Shown one piece after another: positions 27,496 to 35,838 of a stretch of DNA of 64,000 nt. Source of the stretch: Deminuibacter soli. GTDB lineage: Bacteria; Bacteroidota; Bacteroidia; Chitinophagales; Chitinophagaceae. The notes beneath the pieces were generated by a model, which saw only the letters and a program-made list of their open reading frames with translations, was not told the DNA's origin and searched no databases. Every line of letters begins with the position of its first letter. Within the stretch, counting starts at the first letter, position 1. The stretch spans positions 124,001 through 188,000 of the forward strand of contig NZ_QTJU01000009.1 in the NCBI RefSeq assembly GCF_003412455.1. The letters run 5' to 3'. A program made the position numbers and the translations under genes.

Positions 27496-28356
27496 TTATT
27501 TGTGCAGCTGAATCTTATCCAGTTTTACATTCTTGCCCGGACTAAGTGTAATGTTGCTCACTGTTGTATCGGCATAACCGTTCGATGCATTGACGAATAC
27601 ATTGTAGATACCTGCAGTCAGGGCGCGCACTTTAAATTCCCCGCCGGGGTTGGGCAATGCATAGGAAGTATCGCCATTGTTGTTGTACACCGTAATCACG
27701 GGGAATGCACTCATGGGTGATACCTTGCCCTGTATGCTGCCGGTTGTTTTGGCAATAAACCAGTGCAGTACCGGGTTCAGGTAAAACATGCCGTCGCGCA
27801 CTTTGATGATAGAACGTGCAATGTCAAAGTCAAGCCACAGGCGGCATCTGCCACTTTCAAACTGTTCAAATTCATCGCCGCGGAATTTCAGCAGTATGGT
27901 GCCGTTAAAGGCAGCAGGCAGGTGCAGCGGGTAGGTTACGCTGTCTTTCACCAGGCTGTTTTGCGTGCCCAGCTGAATTTTGATATACTTGATTTTTCCC
28001 TTGGGCACATTGCCTTGCGCAAACAGCGTATCAAGCCCGTTGCGCAGGGAAAGAATATCGTACACACCGGCGCGTATCTGCAAATCATCCCACACGCGGC
28101 AGCTATCGCGGTTATCGTTGCCCCAATCGTTCCACTGACTGTTGCTGCAGGTATCAACCAGCACCTGTACCGATTGAATGTCTACATACACATTGTCGAA
28201 GAACCCGGGATCATCCGTTAAATATAAGGACACGGCCTGCTTGCCTGCAGGCGGAAGATTTTGTTGCGATGATTCATTTTTAGAACAGGCAATCAAAGCA
28301 ACCGCAATTGTAATGGCCGCAGCAGCCATTCCCTTGAACAGGTTTGTAGTTTGCAT
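27496..28356 (-). CDS. DUF4382 lipoprotein with C-terminal carboxypeptidase-regulatory-like domain
   Basis: 286 residues. Signal and lipobox VALIAC (Cys at about 24). The DUF4382 core reads VSLYLTDDPGFFDNVYVDIQSVQVLVD, VWDDLQIRAGVYDILSLRNGLDTLFAQGNVPKGKIKYIKIQLG and FKFRGDEFEQFESGR-like (LKFRGDEFEQFESG), followed by GSIQGKVSPMSAFPVITVYNNNGD, a beta-sandwich domain of the carboxypeptidase-regulatory type ending in LSPGKNVKLDKIQL. DUF4382 proteins are cell-envelope proteins of unknown function, usually outer-membrane anchored in this phylum. Single gene with its own terminator. Confidence 0.88.
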   Translation of the reverse strand: MQTTNLFKGMAAAAITIAVALIACSKNESSQQNLPPAGKQAVSLYLTDDPGFFDNVYVDIQSVQVLVDTCSNSQWNDWGNDNRDSCRVWDDLQIRAGVYDILSLRNGLDTLFAQGNVPKGKIKYIKIQLGTQNSLVKDSVTYPLHLPAAFNGTILLKFRGDEFEQFESGRCRLWLDFDIARSIIKVRDGMFYLNPVLHWFIAKTTGSIQGKVSPMSAFPVITVYNNNGDTSYALPNPGGEFKVRALTAGIYNVFVNASNGYADTTVSNITLSPGKNVKLDKIQLHK

Positions 28357-28459
28357 ACAGTAAATGTTTAAAAGTAGAATTGGGTTATAACCGCTTTAAT
28401 TTATAATGAGGAAAGTTGATTTGCTTTTAGCGAAATCTGTGCCAGGGTTGGGTTTGGAG

Positions 28460-28518
28460 GTTCGATGGTTTAATAGCTTGATGGTTCAATGGTTCAATTG
28501 TTCAATGGTTCAAATAAA
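28460..28518 (+). repeat. GGTTCAATnGTTCAA microrepeat (family R4)
   Basis: GATGGTTTAATAGCTTGATGG followed by three near-copies of GTTCAATGGTTCAATT. This is the reverse complement of the TTGAACAATTGAAC string at 34.86 kb. Confidence 0.65.
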
Positions 28519-28529
28519 AACCCGCTACG

Positions 28530-28729
28530 ATAGTCTCAACCTATCGGTTCCCAATCTGATACTCGCTCTAATTTAATACTCGCGCCAACTGACGACTGAC
28601 GATTCGGCTCGCTTAGATAGTCTCGACGTGTCGATTCTCGATTCTCGATGTTTTCCCGCTCACAACTCAAGATTCGGCTCGCTTAAATAGTCTCGACGTG
28701 TCGATTCTCGATTTTCGATGTTTCCCCGC
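28530..28729 (+). repeat. R1 family repeat cluster
   Basis: Fills the gap between the DUF4382 gene and the SDR gene. Two near copies of TCGCTTAnATAGTCTCGACG followed by TGTCGATTCTCGATT occur at about 28610-28660 and 28678-28722, preceded by diverged pieces (CTGACGACTGACGATTC, AATACTCGC). Same order of blocks as in the 7.2-kb array. No coding frame of any weight. Confidence 0.8.
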
Positions 28730-28841
28730 TCATGTTTCTTCCAGATCCCGCTATCGCTGCTTCCGTTGCCTGACCGTTTAAAACGTTGCGCTGTTCGCTG
28801 CATTTTCAACAAAGCAGCGACAAAGCTGTTATTCCATCTAT

Positions 28842-30275
28842 ATGAAGCTGCTGATAACAGGCGCCAACGGATACATCGGTCAACGTCTTATTCCCGCATT
28901 GCTGGCACAGGGACATGAACTATACTGCTGCGTACGCAGCCGCAGGCGGTTTGAACAGGAGCATGCAGCAGAAAATATTCATATCATCGAAATAGATTTC
29001 CTGCAACCGCCCGCCCATCCTGCATTCCCCGCAGATATTGATGCTGCTTTCTTCTTAATTCATTCCATGAGCACAGGGGCCGATTTCAGTGAAAAAGAAC
29101 TGCGCGCCGCCACCAACTTTGTACAGCAACTGAATGCCACCAGCTGCAAGCAGGTTATTTATTTAAGTGGCATCAGCAATGAAACACATTTGTCGCAACA
29201 CCTGCAATCCAGGCTGGCAGTGGAACAGGAACTGGCTAAAGGACCCGTGCCCTTAACCGTACTGCGTGCCGGTATAATTGTAGGCTCGGGCAGCGCATCG
29301 TTTGAAATTATACGCGACCTGGTAGAAAAGCTGCCTGTGATGGTAGCGCCGCGATGGCTGAATACACTTTGCCAGCCTATTGCCATACGCAACGTGATCG
29401 AATTTTTAACCGGCGTGGTGCTGCGTGAAGACACCTATCAGCAGAATTTTGATATCGGCGCGCCGGAAGTACTTTCCTACAAACAAATGCTGCTGCAGTT
29501 TGCAGAAGTCCGGCATTTAAAAAGATGGATCATCACCCTTCCGTTTATGACACCGCGTGTGTCTTCTTTCTGGCTGTATTTTATTACATCCACCTCCTAT
29601 CCCCTGGCCATAAACCTAGTGAACAGCATGAAGGTAAATGTCACCTGCCGCCCCAATAACCTGGCGCAGCAACTGGGCATTACCCTGCTGCCCTACAAAT
29701 CGGCCGTGCAGCTGGCTTTTGAGAAAATAGAACAGCAACTGGTGCTCAGCAGCTGGAAAGACGCTTTCAGCGCCTTCAACACCCGCACCGATGTAATGCA
29801 ATACGTAGAAGTGCCCACCTTCGGCTGCTTTATGGACGTAAAATGGCTGCCCATTACCGGCGACGAACAGCAGGTGCTGAGTAATATTTGGAGCATTGGC
29901 GGCGAAAAGGGCTGGTACTACGGCAATACCCTGTGGCGCGCCCGCGGGTTTATCGACAGGGCTTTTGGCGGCGTAGGATTGCGCCGTGGCCGTACCAGCG
30001 CCACACAGATACACCCGGGCGATGCGCTGGATTTCTGGCGCGTGCTGGTGGCAGACAAGCAACGCAAACGCCTGCTGCTGTTTGCCGAAATGAAGGTACC
30101 CGGCGAAGCCTGGCTCGAATTCCGCATTATGCGCAGAAGCAACCAGCTGCAACTGCGCCAGACCGCCACTTTCCGCCCGCGCGGGCTATGGGGCAGGCTG
30201 TATTGGTACAGCATGCTGCCGTTTCACTATTTTATATTTAACGGCATGATTAACAGCATTGTAAAAAGCAAATAG
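28842..30275 (+). CDS. SDR-family NAD(P)-binding protein with C-terminal DUF2867 domain
   Basis: 477 residues. Rossmann motif MKLLITGANGYIGQRL (GxxGxxG, residues 7-13), DIDAAFFLIHSM, QVIYLSGISN and LTVLRAGIIVGSGSASFEIIRDL show an atypical extended SDR (NmrA/YbjT-like, without a clear Tyr-x-x-x-Lys). From about residue 320, VPTFGCFMDVKWLPI...WSIGGEKGWYYGNTLWRARGFIDRAFGGVGLRRGR matches DUF2867 (fused to the SDR in many bacteria). The C-terminus LYWYSMLPFHYFIFNGMI is hydrophobic and may touch the membrane. The substrate is unknown. Monocistronic or followed by doxX 103 bases later. Confidence 0.9.
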   Translation: MKLLITGANGYIGQRLIPALLAQGHELYCCVRSRRRFEQEHAAENIHIIEIDFLQPPAHPAFPADIDAAFFLIHSMSTGADFSEKELRAATNFVQQLNATSCKQVIYLSGISNETHLSQHLQSRLAVEQELAKGPVPLTVLRAGIIVGSGSASFEIIRDLVEKLPVMVAPRWLNTLCQPIAIRNVIEFLTGVVLREDTYQQNFDIGAPEVLSYKQMLLQFAEVRHLKRWIITLPFMTPRVSSFWLYFITSTSYPLAINLVNSMKVNVTCRPNNLAQQLGITLLPYKSAVQLAFEKIEQQLVLSSWKDAFSAFNTRTDVMQYVEVPTFGCFMDVKWLPITGDEQQVLSNIWSIGGEKGWYYGNTLWRARGFIDRAFGGVGLRRGRTSATQIHPGDALDFWRVLVADKQRKRLLLFAEMKVPGEAWLEFRIMRRSNQLQLRQTATFRPRGLWGRLYWYSMLPFHYFIFNGMINSIVKSK

Positions 30276-30378
30276 CCCAAACGGCTGTAACCCGCTCCCC
30301 CACTGCATTTGCTAAATTTTGTAATACAGGCAACTTATTGTATGGCGCATCGTTTGAATAAGTATAAAAACTTCTATT

Positions 30379-30840
30379 ATGCCGGTATTACAAAACATCC
30401 GTGCCCACTCGCTGCACCAGCCCAGGTGGCTTACGCTGCTGCGGATTGCCCTTGGCGCATTACTGTTTATTAAAGGCATTGCCTTTATCAGCGACAGCTC
30501 CAGGCTGGAAACCTTGCTGCAGGGCACCAGGCTGGCACACGCCAATACAGCCCTGCTTTCAGGCGTTATTACCTGGGCCCACCTGCTGGGCGGCTTTTTT
30601 ATACTGATTGGCTTAATGACACGTATTATGAGCATCCTGCAGATCCCTATCCTGCTGGGCGCCATCTTTATCGTGAATCTGCCCCATTTTACCATGAACA
30701 ACGGCTCTGAACTGGCGCTGGCGGTTATAACGCTGGTACTGCTGGTAGTATTCGTAATTGAAGGCAGCGGCCGTATTTCAGCAGACGAATATTTCAGAAC
30801 CTACTACAAGGCGGGACTGAACAATAATATCCAGTTGTAA
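30379..30840 (+). CDS. DoxX-family membrane protein
   Basis: 153 residues. Four hydrophobic segments, at about 21-42 (TLLRIALGALLFIKGIAFI), 65-88 (GVITWAHLLGGFFILIGLM), 90-107 (SILQIPILLGAIFIVNL) and 118-136 (ELALAVITLVLLVVFVIEGS), with the small DoxX fold and N-terminal RxxLGxLFxxxG-like motif (RIALGALLFIKG). DoxX-type proteins are inner membrane proteins; some belong to thiol/oxidative-stress or quinone systems. Function here unassigned. The hairpin repeat array starts 54 bases after the stop. Confidence 0.85.
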   Translation: MPVLQNIRAHSLHQPRWLTLLRIALGALLFIKGIAFISDSSRLETLLQGTRLAHANTALLSGVITWAHLLGGFFILIGLMTRIMSILQIPILLGAIFIVNLPHFTMNNGSELALAVITLVLLVVFVIEGSGRISADEYFRTYYKAGLNNNIQL

Positions 30841-30893
30841 GGTGGTGGCAGCAGGGCTGCAAGTTTGGGGCACATAGCTTTTAGCGTGTGTCG

Positions 30894-31335
30894 CCGCCTG
30901 TGGCTGTGTCCTCACAGCCACCAACCCAAACATACATGCCGGTGAGGACACCGGCATGGGCCCTTTCCCGCCTGTGGCTGTGTCCGCACAGCCACCAACA
31001 GACATACATGCCGGTGAGGACACCGGCATGGGCCACTTTCCCGCCTGTGGCTGTGTCCTCACAGCCACCAACCCAAACATACATGCCGGTGAGGACACCG
31101 GCATGGGCCCCTTTCCCGCCTGTGGCTGTGTCCTCACAGCCACCAACCCAAACATACATGCCGGTGAGGACACCGGCATGGGCCACTTTCCCGCCTGTGG
31201 CTGTGTCCGCACAGCCACCAACCCAGACATACATGCCCGTGAGGACACCGGCATGGGCCCCTTTCCCGCCTGTGGCTGTGTCCGCACAGTCACCAACCCA
31301 GACATACATGCCGGTGAGGACACCGGCATGGGCCC
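30894..31335. repeat. Six-copy tandem array of a 73-75 bp double-hairpin unit (family R2)
   Basis: Unit starts (CCGCCTG) at 30894, 30968, 31041, 31116, 31191 and 31266. Every unit has two perfect or near-perfect palindromes: GTGGCTGTG-TCCT-CACAGCCAC (loop sometimes TCCG) and CATGCCGGTG-AGGA-CACCGGCATG. Their cores GTGTCCTCAC and GTGAGGACAC are exact reverse complements, so each unit is an inverted pair of one element. Spacers alternate GGCCCCTTTCCCG and GGCCACTTTCCCG. Frames stay open through the array on both strands, but the translations are pure repeat. Related single or paired copies lie at 35.8, 37.4, 46.9, 53.1 and 56.8 kb. Confidence 0.93.
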
Positions 31336-31345
31336 TACCGAAATT

Positions 31346-31398
31346 AGCACCCGCTCAGATCACTCACGATTGACGGCTCACGATTGCCGATTTCCCTA
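31346..31398 (+). repeat. Partial R1 family copy
   Basis: ACCCGCTCAGATCACTCACG followed by ATTGACGGCTCACGATTGCCGATT, a diverged piece of the 77-bp unit, placed between the R2 array and the start of the M61 gene. Confidence 0.65.
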
Positions 31399-31420
31399 TC
31401 TTAGCGCAAACCAACGCAAC

Positions 31421-33250
31421 ATGACTAAATTGTTCTTGCTGGGCATGGCAACCCTATGCTGTTTACACACGCAGGCCCAGCAACTTGTGTACGAATTCAG
31501 CGCCCCCAATGCCGTTCACCACGAAGCCCGCATCAGTGTTACCGTGAAAGACGCCCCTACCGGCGCACCACTTTTGTTCAGGATGAGCCGCTCTTCGCCC
31601 GGCAGATACGCCACGCATGAATTTGGCAAAAACGTTTACGATGTACAGGTAACCGATGAATCAGGTACTGCGCTGGCCTTTACCAAACCTGACGGTGATG
31701 TGTACCGCGTGGCCAATTACACGGGATATGTGCAGCTTACCTATACCCTGTTTGGCAATTATGCAGATGGCACCTATGCAGGCATTGACGCCACGGGTTA
31801 TCATTTAAACATGCCCGCTACCTTTATGTGGGTGAAGGGACTGGAGAATGCCCCCATCACCATCCATTTCAATACCCCGGCAGATTCGGCTTTTACCATC
31901 GCCACCCAACTGCTGCCCGGCAAGGATGAGCATACATTTACCGCACCCGGCCTGCAGTACTTTATGGATTCGCCTGTTAAAATAGGCAAGCTGAAGTATA
32001 CCGGTTTCACACTCAATAACCCCGACAAAACTGCCTGCCAGTTTCGCATTGCCTTCGACGGAACAGACAATGACAACCAGCTCGATGCCTTCGGCGAAAA
32101 AATAAAACAGATTGTAACACAGGCCCAGGCTGTATTTGGTGAAACGCCTGCTTATGACCAGCACCGTTATACCTTTCTTGCAAGCATCAACCCGTATGTA
32201 AAGGGCGATGGTATGGAGCACCGCAACTCTACCATGATCTCTATTCCCGTTGCGTTTGACGGATCAAACCGCTTGCTGGGTGTATTTGCACACGAGTTTT
32301 TTCACTGCTGGAATGTAGAGCGCATTCGTCCTAAAACCATTGAGCCGTTCAACTTTGAAAAAAGCAATGAGAGCGATGGCCTGTGGCTTGCTGAAGGTTT
32401 TACGCAGTATTACGGCGAACTGCTCAAAGAACGCGCCGGTTTTACCACGCCTGCCGATTACTGCAACACATTATCGGGTCTTATCAATGCCAAGCAAAAC
32501 ACACCGGGAGCAAAATATTACAGTCCCATTGAAAGCAGTCAGCATGCAGTGTTTGTTGATGCAGGTGTATCGATAGACCAGACCAACTACCCCAACATGT
32601 TTACCAGTTATTACATGTATGGCGGAGCCACAGCACTGGCACTGGATCTTACCTTGCGCAGCCGCTTCAATACAACACTGGATAACTACATGCGTGCCTT
32701 ATGGAAGAAATTCGGCAAAACAGAAATCGCCTATACCATGGACGGACTGCAGCAGGTGCTGGCAGAGGTAACAGGCGACAAAGCTTTTGCGGCTTCTTTC
32801 TTCAAACAATACATTCACGGGCATACATCATTTGATTATGCACCGCTGCTGGCAAATGCAGGTATGCAGCTGGTTGCCGCAGAGCCCGGTAAAGCATGGC
32901 TGGGCAATGTGCAGTATACCACCGGCAAAAACAATGAACTGATCATCAGCAGCAACACGCGACGCGATACCCCTTTTTATATGGCTGGTATCGACAATAG
33001 CGACACATTGTTATCGGTTGATGGCAGGGAAGTACATGCTGAAAAAGACATGGATGCCATACTCGCTGCACACAAACCCGGCGATGTTTTGCCTGTTATA
33101 TACAAACATCGTGATATAACCATGAAAGTAACGGTTACTTCTGCGCAAAACCCGCAGTACAAAGTATTATTGCGCGAAACGGCAGATAATTCAGGCAATA
33201 TTTCCCCAACTGAGCAACAATTCCGAAGCAACTGGCTAGGAAAGAAATAA
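31421..33250 (+). CDS. M61-family metallopeptidase with PDZ domain (glycyl aminopeptidase-like)
   Basis: 609 residues from MTKLFLLGMATLCCLHTQAQQ, a Sec signal; the open frame runs back to 30956 only because the repeat array has no stop in it. N-terminal beta domain (YEFSAPNAVHHEARISVTVKDAP), catalytic gluzincin domain with HEFFHCWNVERIRPK (zinc ligands His291 and His295, catalytic Glu292) and third ligand Glu in WLAEGFTQYYGEL (about 325), then GGATALALDL. A C-terminal PDZ (about 520-590: DTPFYMAGIDNSDTLLSVDGREVHAEKDMDAIL). M61 enzymes of this layout are periplasmic peptidases cutting N-terminal Gly/Ala residues. A weak TATCTTAG box lies at 31397. Confidence 0.93.
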   Translation: MTKLFLLGMATLCCLHTQAQQLVYEFSAPNAVHHEARISVTVKDAPTGAPLLFRMSRSSPGRYATHEFGKNVYDVQVTDESGTALAFTKPDGDVYRVANYTGYVQLTYTLFGNYADGTYAGIDATGYHLNMPATFMWVKGLENAPITIHFNTPADSAFTIATQLLPGKDEHTFTAPGLQYFMDSPVKIGKLKYTGFTLNNPDKTACQFRIAFDGTDNDNQLDAFGEKIKQIVTQAQAVFGETPAYDQHRYTFLASINPYVKGDGMEHRNSTMISIPVAFDGSNRLLGVFAHEFFHCWNVERIRPKTIEPFNFEKSNESDGLWLAEGFTQYYGELLKERAGFTTPADYCNTLSGLINAKQNTPGAKYYSPIESSQHAVFVDAGVSIDQTNYPNMFTSYYMYGGATALALDLTLRSRFNTTLDNYMRALWKKFGKTEIAYTMDGLQQVLAEVTGDKAFAASFFKQYIHGHTSFDYAPLLANAGMQLVAAEPGKAWLGNVQYTTGKNNELIISSNTRRDTPFYMAGIDNSDTLLSVDGREVHAEKDMDAILAAHKPGDVLPVIYKHRDITMKVTVTSAQNPQYKVLLRETADNSGNISPTEQQFRSNWLGKK

Positions 33251-33353
33251 TTGCACGGAATGCTTCGGTCTGTTTGTCAATGGCTTAACCGTTACACAAA
33301 TCAATCATAACGCAGCATCTATCTGTTTGGCATGAATTTTCTCTGTGCTAGGA

Positions 33354-33387
33354 CGGACCTCCAGGCAACCATGAGAGGTCTGTTTTC
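33354..33387 (+). terminator. Hairpin between M61 and the outer membrane protein gene
   Basis: Stem CGGACCTC / GAGGTCTG (one G-T wobble), 13-base loop, then TTTTCT. It lies 104 bases after the M61 stop and 20 before the next ATG, so it could end the M61 transcript or act as an attenuator. Confidence 0.5.
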
Positions 33388-33406
33388 TCCACATAAAAAA
33401 TAACGT

Positions 33407-34006
33407 ATGAAAAAAAGATTGATGACACTTGCAATTGTATTGGTGGCTTGTACCTGCACCGCAGTAAATGCCCAGATACAACGCGGGAATGTATTGATTG
33501 GCGCCGATCTCGCGAATTTCAACTTTGGCCTTAACCATGGTGCCGCTACCAACATTAACCTTACTCCAAAAGCCGCCTGGTTTATTAAAGACAATCTTGC
33601 GCTGGGTGCTTTTGTACATTTTGGATTGCAAACAGCGAAAGATGCACCAACTTATACCACCTATGGTGTTGGTCCGCTCGCCAGGCTTTATGTTAACAAA
33701 ATAAACAACACCAATATCACAGTGCTTAAACATACCCTCTTTTTTGTGGAAGGAAATGTAGGCCTTGAAGGCACCAATATATCAAAAGGCGGTGGCAGTA
33801 CTAATGGACTGGGTTTGGGTATCGGACCTGGTTTGGCCTACTTTATAACACCAAACATTGGTTTGGAAGGCTTACTGAAATACAACGGTGTGGTGGGTTT
33901 TGGCTCCAGCACAACTTCAAGCGCATTAAACCTGAACATCGGTTTCCAGATTTACCTGTCAGGTGCAAGGGTTAAAGCTGCTTCGAAGAACCAGCAAAAC
34001 ATGTAA
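33407..34006 (+). CDS. Small outer membrane beta-barrel protein
   Basis: 199 residues. Signal MKKRLMTLAIVLVACTCTAVNA, cleavage near 22. The mature chain alternates hydrophobic and polar residues, with repeated Gly-aromatic strands (FNFGLNHGAATNINLTPKAAWFI, LALGAFVHFGLQ, YGVGPLARLYV, LFFVEGNVGLEGTNI, LGIGPGLAYFITPNIGLEGLLKYNGVVGF, LNIGFQIYL) in the pattern of OmpX/OmpA-like eight-strand barrels (outer membrane beta-barrel domain). It ends with a short basic tail and not with the usual final Phe. No function assigned. Not in an operon. Confidence 0.82.
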   Translation: MKKRLMTLAIVLVACTCTAVNAQIQRGNVLIGADLANFNFGLNHGAATNINLTPKAAWFIKDNLALGAFVHFGLQTAKDAPTYTTYGVGPLARLYVNKINNTNITVLKHTLFFVEGNVGLEGTNISKGGGSTNGLGLGIGPGLAYFITPNIGLEGLLKYNGVVGFGSSTTSSALNLNIGFQIYLSGARVKAASKNQQNM

Positions 34007-34118
34007 TATTTTTATAAGACCGGAAAGCACATGCAGCAATAAACAGCAGCAGCTTTCCGGTCATTTTGTTTTTAACAGATTATATTTGATAAAACATCGT
34101 TTTACCGAATTAACGTCG

Positions 34119-34269
34119 TATCTTTGCCGCGTCAGTTTGAGTAACACAGCATTTTAGTAATTGAACGGTCTATCTCTGCTACGCATTTTCTGCTAATAGT
34201 GATGCTTCTTTACACTCCTGTTTTCTCAGCTTATCAGCTCATTCATTTTATTAATTATCAGTACATAGT
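34119..34269 (+). promoter_or_regulatory. Promoter and long leader of the RRM gene
   Basis: TATCTTTG at 34119-34126 is a perfect -7 box (a second, TATATTTG, lies at 34081-34088). Transcription from 34119 gives a leader of about 137 nt, long for this phylum and U/C-rich (runs such as TTCTTTACACTCC, CAGCTTATCAGC). Leaders of this kind occur before cold-inducible RNA-binding proteins; no stable hairpin is obvious by eye. Confidence 0.5.
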
Positions 34270-34575
34270 ATGAACATTTACGTTTCAAACTTAAGCTTCA
34301 ACGTTGAAGATGATGACTTAAGGGGATTTTTTGAAGAGTATGGCGAAGTAGTTTCAGCCAAAGTTATTAAAGACAAATTCACTAACCGCAGTCGTGGTTT
34401 CGGTTTCGTAGAAATGGCTATCGACGCTGAAGCGCAGAAAGCTATCGAAGAACTGAACGGTGGTATGGTTGAAGGAAGGGCTATCAATGTTACTATTGCT
34501 AAACCAAGGGAAGAAAAAACCGGCGGTAACAACGGCGGTGGCAACAGGCGTTCTTTCTCAAACAGCAAATGGTAA
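34270..34575 (+). CDS. RRM-domain RNA-binding protein (cold-inducible Rbp type)
   Basis: 101 residues, one RNA recognition motif: RNP2 NIYVSNLSF at residues 2-10, RNP1 SRGFGFVEM at about 40-48, then AIEELNGGMVEGRAINVTIAKP and a Gly/Asn/Arg tail (GGNNGGGNRRSFSNSKW). These are typical of Bacteroidota and cyanobacterial Rbps that bind U-rich RNA and may act in post-transcriptional control. The FGF triad needed for stacking RNA is intact. Its own promoter and terminator make it a single gene. Confidence 0.95.
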   Translation: MNIYVSNLSFNVEDDDLRGFFEEYGEVVSAKVIKDKFTNRSRGFGFVEMAIDAEAQKAIEELNGGMVEGRAINVTIAKPREEKTGGNNGGGNRRSFSNSKW

Positions 34576-34610
34576 TAGTGATCAACTATTCATCAGTATC
34601 CTGAAAATAT

Positions 34611-34660
34611 AAAGGGATTTCCGCTTCTGCAAAGAGGCAGGAATCCCTTTAGTCTTTTTA
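34611..34660 (+). terminator. Intrinsic terminator of the RRM gene
   Basis: Stem AAAGGGATTTCC / GGAATCCCTTT with a 17-base internal segment, followed by AGTCTTTTTA. It lies 35 bases after the stop. Confidence 0.7.
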
Positions 34661-34858
34661 GGGCCAACCCACTACCCTTACACCTTCACACTGCAAAGTG
34701 ATCCCTAAACCTATGTACCTGCAGTATGCAATGCTTTGCGTTTTTCTCCTGCGTATTGTTGCGGTAAATGAACACTGCTGCTGCCCCAACCGCAGAGAAG
34801 GAAATGCTTTTCCCCACACTTCAATACGCCTTCCCTCCACACATCAATCAATTGCCCC

Positions 34859-34972
34859 CATTGAACAATTGAACTCTTGAACAATTGAACTCTTGAACAA
34901 TTGAACTCTTGAACAATTGAACTCTTGAACAATTGAACTATTGAACTATCAAACCATTGAACAATTTAACAT
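34859..34972. repeat. Five-copy 16-bp direct repeat TTGAACAATTGAACTC (family R4)
   Basis: Exact 16-base periodicity with starts at 34861, 34877, 34893, 34909 and 34925, then a decaying tail (ATTGAACTATCAAACCATTGAACAATTTAAC). This is the most regular member of the family seen at 9.68 and 28.46 kb. The gap 34576-35044 otherwise holds only the RRM terminator; no gene is seen. Confidence 0.85.
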
Positions 34973-35044
34973 GTAACAGATACATCAAAAAGATGCATGT
35001 TTTTTTAACCAAAAGCCTTTATTTTGGTACAACAAAACAGCAGC

Positions 35045-35743
35045 ATGAACATAGGGGAAATAAAACAGCAGCTAGCTAAAAAGACAGTTGAATTCAGAAC
35101 AGGCGGATTTAAACCCGGCGATGCAGCTACAGAAAGCTGGATAGGCAATGTATACCTGTACAAAGAAGCAGAAGAGATACCACTCAACAGCGAGGGCGAC
35201 GTAATGTATCCCCTGCTGCAATTACACGTGGCCTCACTCCCCTATATTCCCGAAGCATTGAAGAACACCGCAGTCATCACTGTTTTTGTTGGATATGATG
35301 AACCAATCGACAGCCACACACCACAAGGCGATGGCTGGGTATTGCGCGAATACACCGCAGCTGATCAGCTGGTGGTAAAACGCTGGGTACATCCCGAACC
35401 CCTGTTCAAAACATACCCGCTTAAACCCGGCAATGCAGAAGATGATTTCCCGGTATGGGACGATCCTGCATTCCCTTCAGCTATTATCACTGCCATTGAA
35501 ACACTCGAGGAAAAAGAAGAAATCAGCAATTACTACGATGCAGTAAACCTGCACTACCACCATAAACTGGGCGGCTACCCCAGCTTTCAGCAGGCACACA
35601 ACGGCTTTGATGAAGGCTTTGAATTCATGTTCCAGATTGCCCCCGACGATAAAGCCGGCTGGCCCATCGAAGACGACAACAATCTTTACTTCACCAAAAA
35701 CGCACAAACAGGAGAATGGAAGGTGTATGCGGAGTATGACTAG
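35045..35743 (+). CDS. DUF1963/YwqG-like protein
   Basis: 232 residues from MNIGEIKQQLAKKTVEF (the frame extends 7 codons earlier to 35024, without better support). Pattern of the YwqG fold: TESWIGNVYLYKEAEEIPLN near the N-terminus, LLQLHVASLPYIPEAL (the family 'L-Q-i-N-l-x-e-l-P' strand), AVITVFVGYD, and the C-terminal KLGGYPSFQQ...FEFMFQIAPDDKAGWPIEDDNNLYFTK. The GYPxFxQ and F-Q-I-x-x-D steps are the strongest points. The function of the family is unknown; soluble, cytoplasmic. Single gene. Confidence 0.8.
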   Translation: MNIGEIKQQLAKKTVEFRTGGFKPGDAATESWIGNVYLYKEAEEIPLNSEGDVMYPLLQLHVASLPYIPEALKNTAVITVFVGYDEPIDSHTPQGDGWVLREYTAADQLVVKRWVHPEPLFKTYPLKPGNAEDDFPVWDDPAFPSAIITAIETLEEKEEISNYYDAVNLHYHHKLGGYPSFQQAHNGFDEGFEFMFQIAPDDKAGWPIEDDNNLYFTKNAQTGEWKVYAEYD

Positions 35744-35744
35744 T

Positions 35745-35838
35745 GAGTGGTGAAAGCCGGTGAATAGTGAGTGGGTGAATAGTCAATAGTGAATAGTGAA
35801 TAAATACAAACGCCGTTGCCGGTGTCCCCACCGGCAAC
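35745..35838 (+). repeat. Left arm of composite inverted repeat upstream of the helicase gene
   Basis: Starts with GTGAGTGGTGAA / GTGAATAGTGAGTGGGTGAA strings (family R5) and ends in the R2 hairpin GTTGCCGGTG-TCCC-CACCGGCAAC. The last 43 bases (35796-35838) reappear with one mismatch as the reverse complement at 37414-37456, on the other side of the helicase gene. Confidence 0.85.

Noticed and set aside
30894-31335. CRISPR array
   Set aside because: No unique spacers; the repeated unit is itself a pair of palindromes and no cas gene is in the window.
30778-31350. Long open frames through the 75-bp repeat array on both strands (161, 142 and 190 codons)
   Set aside because: Units of 73-75 bases with no stop in several frames keep frames open by construction; the translations are only the repeat, and unit lengths not divisible by three shift the frame between units.
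30956-31420. N-terminal extension of the M61 peptidase into the repeat array
   Set aside because: The ATG at 31421 begins a proper signal peptide (MTKLFLLGMATLCCLHTQAQQ), and the upstream codons are pure R2/R1 repeat.
34658-34932. Small minus- and plus-strand frames between the RRM and DUF1963-like genes
   Set aside because: They cross the 16-bp repeat and give repeats such as FKSSIVQEFN; no promoter and no family.
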